Source of the DNA: CAVVSQ01 sp963848825
GTDB lineage: Bacteria > Planctomycetota > Planctomycetia > Gemmatales > Gemmataceae
Assembly (NCBI GenBank): GCA_963848825.1
Contig: CAWKFA010000014.1
Coordinates: 310,001-374,000, forward strand
DNA: 64,000 bases
Reading direction: 5' to 3'
Below are positions 8,236-16,717 of this stretch, one piece after another; the first letter of the stretch is position 1, and each line of letters begins with the position of its first letter. A program made the translations under genes and the position numbers. The notes below the pieces were generated by a model. That model was not told where the DNA came from. It ran no database searches and was given only the letters and a program-made list of their open reading frames with translations.

Positions 8236-11200
8236 ATGTCGCAGTTAACGAAAGCGTCCGGCGACAGTATTCTCGATCAAGTGTTGGCCGACTATCTGAA
8301 AGCCTCGGACGAGGGTAAGACCCCAGAGCCTGCCGCCTTGCTGGCACGCCATCCGGATTTGCGGAAGGAGCTGGAAGCCTTCTTCACGGCTCAGGAAAAA
8401 GTAGCCCACTGGACCCAACCGCTGCGCGAATTGTTCGCGACCCCCGCCACGGTGAACGATCAGATCACCATGGCCGACCGCCCCATGGCAGCGGGCGAGG
8501 AGAAAGGTCTGGGCCAATTTGGCGACTACGAACTTCTCGTGGAGATTGCACGGGGCGGAATGGGCGTGGTCTATCGAGCCACGCAGAAGGGGCTCAACCG
8601 TGTCGTCGCTCTGAAGAAGATCCTGGCAGGCAATCTGGCGACGGCAACTGACGTGCAGAGGTTGCGCAGCGAGGCGGAAGCGGCGGCACGGCTCGACCAT
8701 CCGCATATCGTGCCGATTTACGAAGTCAACCAGCACGAAGGTCAGCACTTCTTCACGATGAAACTGATCGAAGGGGATAATCTGGCCCAGGTCCAGAAGT
8801 CGGGAAAGGGCTTTGGCAAGGAAGCGGCCGGGCAGCGCCGGGCCGCGATGCTGTTGGCCAAAGTGGCCCATGCGGTTCACTACGCCCATCAGCATGGCAT
8901 CTTGCATCGCGACCTGAAACCCGCCAACATCCTGCTCGACGACAAAGGCGAGCCGCATGTCAGCGATTTTGGCCTGGCCAAGCGTGTGGGCGGCGACGCG
9001 GACAACGTCACGGTCCCGCCGGCCTTGACCCAATCGGGCGCCATCGTCGGCACCCCCAGTTACATGGCTCCCGAGCAGGCGGAGGGGAAAAAAGTCCTCA
9101 GCACCGCTGCCGACACGTATAGTTTGGGTGCCATCCTTTTCGAGTTGTTGACCGGCCAAGCCCCCTTTCGTGGCGATACTCCGCTGGACACTGTTTTACA
9201 GGTCCTCAAACGGGACGTCACGCGACCGCGCTTGCTAAACCCTGCGCTTGCTTATGACCTGGAAACCATCTGTCTGAAGTGTCTGGAGAAAGATCCAGCC
9301 AAGCGTTATCCCTCCGCGCTGGCGCTCGCCGAAGACCTGACGCGCTGGCTGGCCGATGAGCCGATCATGGGCCGCCGCACGAGCCGCTGGGAACGGACCC
9401 GCAAATGGGCTCGGCGCCATCCCGCGGTGTCCGCCTTACTGGCAGTGAGTGGTGCGTCTGCCGCTGGCCTCCTCGTCCTGGCGGGTTTTTTGTGGCACAA
9501 CGCGGAAATGCGGGCTGAAGCGGTGCAGGACCTCGGACAGGCCCGCGGCGCCCTGGGAGAAGCCCAAAAAGAGCGGACCGCTGCCCTGGAAAGCGTTCAG
9601 CAGTTGCAGAAGGAGGCGGACGAGGAAAAGGCCAACCTCGAAAAACTCCAGATGCTGGCCGAGGCTGAAATGGCCAAAGCCAAAAGCGCCCGTTTGGAAG
9701 CCAGCCACATTCTTTACGCGGCCGATATGCAGTTCGCCCATGCCGCCCAGGAAGCCGCCGACACCACGCGCTTGCTTCGTTTGTTGGAAAATCACTGGCC
9801 CGCCGCCGGCCAGGAGGATTTGCGCGGCTTCGAGTGGCATTACCTGTGGCGGCTCATGAATCGGGATCGCTTCACGCTCACGGAACATGCTCCCAAGAAC
9901 CGGCCGGCAGGCGCAACGCTGGATACTCCCGAGAGCGTGCTGGTGGCCATCGCCCCCGACAATAAGACTTTTGCCTCAGTCGGCGCCGATAAAAAAATCC
10001 GCGTTTGGGACTTGCAGTCGGGCCACTTGCTGAACACCTGGGCGGGACCGGGACAGGCTCTGTCTCTGGCGTATACGGACCAGGGCAAAAAACTGCAAAT
10101 GCTCGTGCTTCAAGGCTCCGCCAAAAAAGTGCCCCAGGGCAACTTTCAAGAAGTCCTGGCGGGCAAGGCGAAAGCCTCCCTGGGCCATCTTTATGCCAGT
10201 CTGGGCTTGCAAACGTTCGATCTTCAGAACCCCGACACGCTCCCGATAGAAAAGTTCACTCCGGCCGACCTGGCTGCCCCCGGTGCCTTTCTATTACTAG
10301 GAAAAGACATCGCAGCCCTCATGACGGGGGCCGTGGTGCCTTTGAAAAGCAAGGCACTGTTCGTCCCGGCTGCTCTGGCCGTAACTCCTGATGGTAAAAC
10401 CCTCGCCCTCGCCGGCTTCAATACTATCTACGAGCTAAAGGGCACAAATATGGATATCCGCCAGGCAGGCGCCGTGCTTTTGTGGGACTTGGAAAAGGAC
10501 GAGGAAAAGATGGTGCTGCCGGCCCAACAAAGCATGGTGGTAGCCCTGGCCTTTGCGCCCGACGGCACCCTGGCTACCGCCGGATTCGACCGAACCATCA
10601 AATTATGGAAACCGAACGGAGAATTACTCGCCACGCTGACGGGGCCGCGCGCTCCGGTTTCCGCTCTGCTTTTTACCAACGACAGCAAACGGCTCTTTTC
10701 GGGGGGCATCGACGGCACTTTACAGGCCTGGAACGTGGACTCAGGCAAGGTCGAACAGGTATTGCTTGGACACCGGGAAGCCGTATTTGGACTGTCGGCC
10801 ACCGCCGACGGCATGACCCTGGCATCATCGAGCGCCGACGGGCTTATCAAGGTGTGGGACCTGGCCGCGGCACGCGGGCCGGCGCCCCTGCACTTCGAAG
10901 GCGCGGTCAACAATTTGGTTTTCGCGGCCGACAACAAAACGCTTTTCGCCCTCACTCAAAACGGCCTGTTCAAAAGCAGCGACGTTACCACAGGCAAAGA
11001 CATTTCCCAGCGCCAACTGCAAAATTTCATCGCCATGGCCTCGCAGGGGGCGATCTCTGCCGATGGCAAGGTCGTGGCCGTTGCCAACCCCATAAAAAGC
11101 GTGATCACTGTCCAGGACGCCTCCAATGGCCAGGAATTGCACGCCTTCCCCTTCAAGGGCTTCGGCGAGATAGCGACCTTCTCTCCCAACGGTAAAATCC

Positions 11201-11841
11201 TGGCGTTTGGCACGAGGGAGTTCCAGAAAGGCAGCGAAGTAACCCTTTGGAACATTGATACCGGCAAAGAAATCCAGCGCTTCAAGGCAGGCACCCAGCG
11301 AATCAAGGGACTGTCTTTTTCCCCCGACGGCAAATGGCTGGCGGCCGGCAGCCAGGACAAAAGCGTTCTAATCTGGGAAACCGATACGGGCAGACAGCTT
11401 TATCGGACGGAACACGAAGAACCGGTCCAGGCCGTGACCTTTTCCACAAGCGGCAAACTGCTCGCCATAGCCACCAGAACAAAAATTAGCCTCCACCAGG
11501 CCTCGGACGGCAAAGAAGTGCTCAGCTTGCCCACTTACACCCATAGCGTCGTGAAGATGGCCTTTAGCCCGGATGGCAATCGTCTGGCCACGGGGAGCAG
11601 TGAAGCGGAATCCGGGCGCGGTGGCGGCATGAAACTTTGGGATGTAGCCACCGGCCGCGAAACCTTCGCTCTGGGCGATTCCGATGGCACCGTCAGTAGC
11701 CTCGCCTTCAGCCCCGACGGCACCCGTTTGGCCGCCGCTTTCACGGACAGTTCCGTCTTCGTCACCATGACTGCGGGCCACAAGTCGGTGGTCCGGATCT
11801 GGGAAACCAGCCAGGAGGGAGTAAGCACCAAACCCAAATGA
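8236..11841 (+). CDS. Membrane Ser/Thr protein kinase with C-terminal WD40 repeats
   Basis: 1201 residues, frame intact, start ATG 8236 with a GGGGAGG ribosome-binding site. An N-terminal helical segment (1-95; ALLARHPDLRKELEAFF is typical of planctomycete kinases) precedes a complete PknB-like kinase. It has glycine loop IARGGMGVVY (104-113), Lys127 in VALKK, catalytic HRDLKPAN (224-231), DFG 244-246 and APE 278-280. A membrane helix follows at about 400-420 after a basic RTRKWARRHP, then a coiled coil rich in Glu/Gln/Ala (about 424-490), then many WD40 blades (about 560-1195) with repeated FSPDG and KLWD-type motifs. The WD40 region would lie on the other side of the membrane and probably forms one or two propellers for protein binding. 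It follows an ECF sigma gene, suggesting a kinase-controlled sigma pathway; that link is inferred from context. Confidence 0.95.
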   Translation: MSQLTKASGDSILDQVLADYLKASDEGKTPEPAALLARHPDLRKELEAFFTAQEKVAHWTQPLRELFATPATVNDQITMADRPMAAGEEKGLGQFGDYELLVEIARGGMGVVYRATQKGLNRVVALKKILAGNLATATDVQRLRSEAEAAARLDHPHIVPIYEVNQHEGQHFFTMKLIEGDNLAQVQKSGKGFGKEAAGQRRAAMLLAKVAHAVHYAHQHGILHRDLKPANILLDDKGEPHVSDFGLAKRVGGDADNVTVPPALTQSGAIVGTPSYMAPEQAEGKKVLSTAADTYSLGAILFELLTGQAPFRGDTPLDTVLQVLKRDVTRPRLLNPALAYDLETICLKCLEKDPAKRYPSALALAEDLTRWLADEPIMGRRTSRWERTRKWARRHPAVSALLAVSGASAAGLLVLAGFLWHNAEMRAEAVQDLGQARGALGEAQKERTAALESVQQLQKEADEEKANLEKLQMLAEAEMAKAKSARLEASHILYAADMQFAHAAQEAADTTRLLRLLENHWPAAGQEDLRGFEWHYLWRLMNRDRFTLTEHAPKNRPAGATLDTPESVLVAIAPDNKTFASVGADKKIRVWDLQSGHLLNTWAGPGQALSLAYTDQGKKLQMLVLQGSAKKVPQGNFQEVLAGKAKASLGHLYASLGLQTFDLQNPDTLPIEKFTPADLAAPGAFLLLGKDIAALMTGAVVPLKSKALFVPAALAVTPDGKTLALAGFNTIYELKGTNMDIRQAGAVLLWDLEKDEEKMVLPAQQSMVVALAFAPDGTLATAGFDRTIKLWKPNGELLATLTGPRAPVSALLFTNDSKRLFSGGIDGTLQAWNVDSGKVEQVLLGHREAVFGLSATADGMTLASSSADGLIKVWDLAAARGPAPLHFEGAVNNLVFAADNKTLFALTQNGLFKSSDVTTGKDISQRQLQNFIAMASQGAISADGKVVAVANPIKSVITVQDASNGQELHAFPFKGFGEIATFSPNGKILAFGTREFQKGSEVTLWNIDTGKEIQRFKAGTQRIKGLSFSPDGKWLAAGSQDKSVLIWETDTGRQLYRTEHEEPVQAVTFSTSGKLLAIATRTKISLHQASDGKEVLSLPTYTHSVVKMAFSPDGNRLATGSSEAESGRGGGMKLWDVATGRETFALGDSDGTVSSLAFSPDGTRLAAAFTDSSVFVTMTAGHKSVVRIWETSQEGVSTKPK

Positions 11842-12251
11842 GTTTTGGCCTGGAATCAGCAACCTGACGGCTGTCGTGCCGAATGTCCCAGAGGAACTTA
11901 ATGGTCATCACAACGGCCACTTGTTACCTATGACCTCTTTGACCTGGGATCCCTTGGACGCGGTCCTTTTTCGGATCCTGGTCAGGCTGCCAGAGGGCGC
12001 GCACATCTTGGTTTAGTAGATAACCGGTATCATCGAACAGTTCGAGTAGTGTCGTTGGCGCCTGCTGCGTCTCGAAAGCGGCATTGACGGCATCAAGCGG
12101 TAGCGGTGATTGGGCGTCATGACCTTCTGGGTTGACCAGATTTGGCGACGTGGTTTGCAAAGTTGCCATCGGAAGCCTGTTCGATGATGATGGCTGTTTC
12201 ACGTCTCTCACGACTTCTACTCATCACTTCTTGATTCCCAAAAACAATCCC
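11842..12251. other. Intergenic region upstream of the GntR promoter
   Basis: About 410 bases between the kinase stop and the GntR-operon promoter. The only content I can propose is a doubtful small minus-strand reading frame (11924-12169). No hairpin followed by a T run was found after the kinase gene. Confidence 0.35.
11924..12169 (-). CDS. Hypothetical small protein (doubtful)
   Basis: Open frame of about 81 residues from ATG 12169 (MATLQTTSPNLVNPEG), acidic in the middle (LLELFDDTGYLLNQ) with a basic end (GIPGQRGHR). It runs divergently from the GntR operon and fills an otherwise empty gap. There is no recognisable domain, no membrane helix and only a weak AGG ribosome-binding match. It may be chance or a gene remnant. 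Confidence 0.25.
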   Translation of the reverse strand: MATLQTTSPNLVNPEGHDAQSPLPLDAVNAAFETQQAPTTLLELFDDTGYLLNQDVRALWQPDQDPKKDRVQGIPGQRGHR

Positions 12252-12279
12252 TTGACGCGCTCCATCCCGTCGTTATAGT
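12252..12279 (+). promoter_or_regulatory. Sigma70-type promoter of the GntR-ABC operon
   Basis: TTGACG at 12252-12257 and TATAGT at 12274-12279 with a 16-base spacer: five of six bases match the -35 consensus TTGACA and five of six the -10 consensus TATAAT. It lies about 40 bases upstream of the preferred GntR start and overlaps a palindrome that could be the repressor site. Confidence 0.6.
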
Positions 12280-12291
12280 GTACTAAGACAC
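12278..12291 (+). promoter_or_regulatory. Putative GntR operator, GTGT-N6-ACAC palindrome
   Basis: gtgtactaagacac: the four outer bases on each side are inverted copies and the centre is AT-rich. It overlaps the last bases of the -10 element and the likely transcription start of the operon that begins with a YtrA-type GntR gene. That is where an autorepressor of this family would be expected to bind. The assignment rests on position and symmetry only. Confidence 0.5.
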
Positions 12292-12320
12292 TGTTACACA
12301 TGACGATTGGTTCACCGCCA

Positions 12321-12719
12321 ATGCTCTTTACCATCCATCCCGACGGCGCTATCCCGATCTATGAGCAGATCGTGTCGCAAGTCATTTATGCCGTCGCTTC
12401 CGGCTCTTTGGAATCGGGTTGTTTGATTCCCAGCGTACGGGAGTTGGCGGAAACTTTGCTGGTTCATCCCAATACGGTCGCCCGGGCTTTTCAGGACCTC
12501 GAGCGTGAAGGCGTTGTGACAGCGCGGCGGGGGGTGGGCATGGAAGTCACGCCGGGTGCGCCGGCGGCTTGTCGGAAAAAACGGCTCGATTTGGTTCAGG
12601 AGCGCATTCGCCAGGCATTGCGCGAGGCGGCGCAAAGTGGCTTGCCGGTCGAGGAGATCCGCCGCCTGGTGGAAGAGGAACAGACCGCCGTCAACGGTAA
12701 GCGACGCAAACCATCTTAG
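12321..12719 (+). CDS. GntR-family (YtrA-type) transcriptional regulator
   Basis: About 132 residues. ATG 12321 is preferred over ATG 12300 because the family-like sequence MLFTIHPDGAIPIYEQI starts there and 12300 would leave almost no leader. The winged helix-turn-helix is clear: IYEQIVSQVIYAVASG, then the signature SVRELAETLLVHPNTVARA and LEREGVVTARRGVGM. The short C-terminal helical tail (QERIRQALREAAQSG) instead of a ligand-binding domain marks the YtrA subfamily. Members usually repress their own operon with adjacent ABC exporter genes. Here the ATPase gene starts 12 bases after the stop, and a promoter with an overlapping palindrome lies just upstream, which fits autoregulation. Confidence 0.93.
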   Translation: MLFTIHPDGAIPIYEQIVSQVIYAVASGSLESGCLIPSVRELAETLLVHPNTVARAFQDLEREGVVTARRGVGMEVTPGAPAACRKKRLDLVQERIRQALREAAQSGLPVEEIRRLVEEEQTAVNGKRRKPS

Positions 12720-12730
12720 GAAACGCAGTC

Positions 12731-13654
12731 ATGGAAACCGTCATCGAAACCCATAGTCTGGTAAAACGCTTTGGACGCACCCTGGCCGTGGACCGGCTGA
12801 CGCTGACGGTGCCCAAGGGTGCAATTCTGGCCCTTCTGGGTGATAATGGGGCTGGCAAGACCACCACCTTGCGGATGCTTACGGGGCTGGTGCCGGCGGA
12901 TGCCGGGTCGGCGACGATCCTTGGCCAGGATTGCTGGGCCGCTGCTGTGAAGCTGCGTCACCGCGTCGGCTATGTGCCCGAACGGCCCCGCTATTACGAT
13001 TGGATGAGTGTGGCTGACATCGGTTGGTTCGCCGCCGGGTTTCATACCGCCACGTATTTGCCGCTTTATCAGGAGTGGGTGGGCAAATTCCTGCTTGACC
13101 CCAAGGCCAAGCTCAAGACTCTATCGAAGGGCCAGTATGCCAAGGTCGGCCTGGCGCTAGCGCTGGCGGTCGATCCGGAAGTCCTGCTGCTCGATGAACC
13201 GACATCCGGTCTCGACCTGCTCGTCCGGCGCGAGTTCTTGGGCAGCATGGTCAGCCTGGCGGCCGCCGGGCGTACCGTCGTCATCTCCAGCCATCAAATT
13301 GCCGAGGTCGAGCGCATCGCCAGCCATGTCGCCTTTTTGGCGCATGGCCGACTCTTGCTGACAGCCCCGTTGGATGAAGTCCGCAATCGCATCGTGCGCC
13401 TGCGTCTGCGCTACGAAGGCGATGCCCCTGATCCCACCAGCCTGGGCGCGGTCCTCGAACGCAACGCCAGCGGCAAGCAACTTCATGCGGTACTGCAAGA
13501 CATCAATACCGACGCCGTGAACGCACTGCGGTCGGCCGAAGGCATCCATGATTTCGAATTATCAACAATGAGCCTGGAAGAGATCTATTGCGCCCTTTTG
13601 AGTCGAAAGGAACCTGTGCGTCAGCAGTCCCTTCTGTCCAAATCTGATCGGTAA
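12731..13654 (+). CDS. ABC transporter ATP-binding protein
   Basis: 307 residues, frame intact, second gene of the GntR operon. Walker A LLGDNGAGKTTT (about residue 35), Q-loop region VGYVPERPRYYDW, signature LSKGQYAKVGLA, Walker B EVLLLDEPTSGLD and switch His in VISSHQIAEVE. The PERP-type Q-loop and LSKGQ signature resemble the YtrB/NatA-like exporter ATPases often controlled by YtrA regulators. The C-terminal 90 residues (from RLRLRYEG) form the small regulatory domain found in these subunits, ending with a basic SLLSKSDR tail. The partner permease follows 63 bases downstream. The substrate (drug, lipid or peptide) cannot be told from sequence. Confidence 0.93.
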   Translation: METVIETHSLVKRFGRTLAVDRLTLTVPKGAILALLGDNGAGKTTTLRMLTGLVPADAGSATILGQDCWAAAVKLRHRVGYVPERPRYYDWMSVADIGWFAAGFHTATYLPLYQEWVGKFLLDPKAKLKTLSKGQYAKVGLALALAVDPEVLLLDEPTSGLDLLVRREFLGSMVSLAAAGRTVVISSHQIAEVERIASHVAFLAHGRLLLTAPLDEVRNRIVRLRLRYEGDAPDPTSLGAVLERNASGKQLHAVLQDINTDAVNALRSAEGIHDFELSTMSLEEIYCALLSRKEPVRQQSLLSKSDR

Positions 13655-13717
13655 TCGGTCCGGTCAAAAGTGGCGTCCAAACCCACGGAGATTCAGACTG
13701 TTGACAAGGAGCCTCCC

Positions 13718-16651
13718 GTGATTCGTACCCTGGTGTGGAAAGATGTTCGCGAGCAACTTGCCCTGTGGGGCGCCATCCTTTTCTTGGCGGTGTTGATTTG
13801 CGCTGGAACCCAAAAGCTCCGCAGGCCTGCCGAGCAAAAGGATTTTACTACCTTTTTTCTGTACACCTTGGTGGTGGCCCAGGGCGCGTGCTGCGGCGCT
13901 CAGCTTTTGGCGAATGAAAAGGAGGCCGGCACGTTGGCTTTTCTGGACGGCATGCCAAGCCTGCGCTATCACGTCTGGCATACCAAGGTGAAATTGGGCT
14001 TCGTCTTGACGCTGCTGCAAATAGTGCTTTCGTGTGGCGTGGCGCTGGCTTTCAGACTCCCGTTTTGGCAAGACTTTCACTGGCTGGTCTTGACCGGTTT
14101 GTTGGCCCTTTGTTTTGGTCTGCTGGGCGGGGCCATCTTCGACAAGGTCCTGCCCGCCATCTTTGTCGCCGCCCTGCTTTCGGTGGTTGACCTGATGATA
14201 ATGTTGAATTTGCCCATGGGCAGAGTATTCTTCGAGGTCGTCTTTGCGGTGTTAGCTTTGTGGATTTCAAAACAACGCTTCTGCGCGACCGATCGCGGGC
14301 GTCATGGTGATATTGACCCCTTCTCCATGGCTTCTTCACACCGCCGGCACCGCGCCTCCTTGTCGCCGGAGTACCATGTCAGCCGCATCAAAGCACTTCT
14401 ATGGCTCACCGAAAAGCAGGGCCGCTGGCTATTCTGGCCCGGCCTTGGTTTGAGCATTGTCGCGGGCTATGTCGTCGCGGTGACGTCAGATTTTTTCATG
14501 ACGCACAAGCCCTCTCATTTTGACTCTGAATTCGGCGTTGATTTTTGGCCACTGCTCATCACGCTGGCCATCGGGCTCACCTGCGGCCTGGCTACGTTTG
14601 CTCCAGAACAACCGGGGGAACAAGAACGATTTTCTGGGCGCGCAAAGATTTCCCGCTGGCACAATTTGGCTCGTCAAGACATTCGTATGGGCGGCTGCCG
14701 CCACGTGTATGACAATCTTGTTTTGGCTTACCCTGTTTTGGATTCAGCGTGACTTCTCGCCCCGGCATCCATTGTTTGGCCCGGGTTTCATCGATTTCGC
14801 ATTGTGGTCGCCGTTCAACCTGGGACTGCCACCGCTTTTGTGGGCCTTCTTCGCATTCGCCTTTGGGCAAACTTGCACCCTTTTATCCCGAAGGATTCTG
14901 GTTGCCAGCTTTCTCGCCCTCGTCACCAGCTTGTTCATCCTGGCTTTTTGGCTCCCTTCCTTGATTTTCGGAGGCGTGCGTGTTTGGCAGATCGCCGTTG
15001 TCCCACTCATTCTCCTCGGCGCCGCCCGGATCAGCATGTGGATCTGGTTTTCCGGCGGCTTTTACACGCGCCGACACCTTTTAGTCCTTGGCGGCACCGC
15101 GTTGCTGCTGGCCGGGTGGATGGGGGGCAATTTCTGGTACAGAGCCATACAACTGCCCGACGTTGGTGAACCCTTCGACATTCGTGCCTTTGAAGCAAAG
15201 CTGGACCGGGCCGTACAAAATCCAGCCGTCGAGTTGATGCGTGAGGGGGAGCGCCGCTTGGTGGAACGGCAAGCCAAGGCCTACCTCAAGGTCGGCCCTT
15301 TGACGGAATATCTCTACCTCAGTCATCAACGACGGAGGAGATCCCCGAATACCTTGCGCGAAGTGATTACCTGTTAGCGTGCTATTACGTTCTTGAACAC
15401 TTCCGGGGTTGGCCCACCCAAGGCAGCCAACTAGGAAGATGGCTAGATGACGTATTTAGCGATGATGGGATCGAACTCATTCGCGAGGCTCAGAGAACGC
15501 CACACGTGCTTTTGATGCAAGATCCTCGCCGCGCCACGCCTTCGGACCTGGAGCCTCGCTCGCTGTACCGTTTCACACCTTCGGACTTTGAGTCGGCACG
15601 CTCTTCTTGGCCCCCCGCTGAGAAAAAATGGCTCGACCTCGACGTATTGTTTATGGCTCGTACCCGCCAACTCCAAGCCCGGAAGGATTATGAAGGTGCC
15701 CTGGATGCCCTCCAATTTGCACTGGGTATGGCGAGGCAAACGCGAGAATTCGTGCCGAGTGGCTTTCTGGACATCGAACGCATCGAGCATGCCGCATTAG
15801 CCGCCTTCGGCGACTGGCTTAGGAATGTTGGCCCCAATGCCGATTTGTTGCGCAAAGCGTCGCTCATCCTAGGCGACCATGAAAAGAACTTGCCCGATCC
15901 GCTCGATAATATCAAAGCCGATTATTTCCTTGTGCGGAAATATCCAGCTCGATTTTTTTGGTCTTGGAATAAAGCTAGTCCAGATCCTACGTTGTTTTTC
16001 CTCAAATCGAACGCCGCCAAATCAGTGGCGTTCGACTGTCCGTGGGAGAGGGCGCGGCAACTTCGGTTTATTGCAGCACTCTACCAAGGGCGACTGCGCC
16101 TGGCCGAATTATCGCCCAGAGATTGGAAGGTGTTGCAACACGAAGGCAGTCGCGTCACATTCACAGACTTGGTACGCGAAATGGGAGTAGGACTGGCCGA
16201 CGGAGGTTGGTCCGTGCACCAATGGGAGCCTGTAATATGGGATTACGGCTATATTAATTCGGACCAAGTATGGTGCCGATGGTGCCACAACTTTCCCAAA
16301 TCGCTTACTCGAATCCGGCTGCTGCAGCTATTTATTGCCCTCGAGCTCTATCAGCTGGATGAAGGCCACGCCGCCGGTTCCCTCACCGATCTGTCGCCGC
16401 GATATTTTTCTGCCGTGCCAGTCGTCCCCTGGATCAATGAACCGTTTCGCTACAAGCTTTCCGAAGATGAGGAATTGGAAGGCCGCTTCCCAACCATCGT
16501 CGGGGAAGAGGAATTCGCGGATCGCAAGAAGAAATTGAGAAAAGGCGAAGGTGTGCTCTGGACGGAATCAGTGGCTAATTGGACGGTCACCCAGGAGTTG
16601 GGCATAAACCGTGGCAACTACTACGTCATTCCCATTTTGAAGAAGGAGTGA
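13718..16651 (+). CDS. Very large ABC-2 type permease with long C-terminal soluble domain (two frameshifts)
   Basis: Start GTG 13718 (VIRTLVWKDVREQ) with GGAG six bases upstream; GTG 13670 is possible. Read as one gene of about 978 codons. Part 1 (to about 14625) has seven or so helices. A break in a T4 run near 14627 restores QERFLGAQRFPAGTIWLVKT when one T is removed, and a second set of about six helices follows to about 15110. Near 15330 a second break (SHQRRRR to STTEEIPEYLARSDY) leads into a hydrophilic region of about 430 residues ending YYVIPILKKE. That region has DYEGALDALQFALGMAR, a helical-repeat-like stretch, and no known catalytic motif. Two half-permeases plus a soluble tail suggest a complete exporter membrane part in one chain, served by the ATPase upstream. 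Confidence 0.8.
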
Positions 16652-16717
16652 CCGATTGGGAGACCGGTTACCGCAGGCGCCGTCGCCCGGCTTGGATCCG
16701 CTCCGGAGCCCAACATT

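Noticed and set aside
8245..9159. Minus-strand open frame of 304 codons
   Set aside because: Lies antisense to the kinase domain whose catalytic motifs are all intact.
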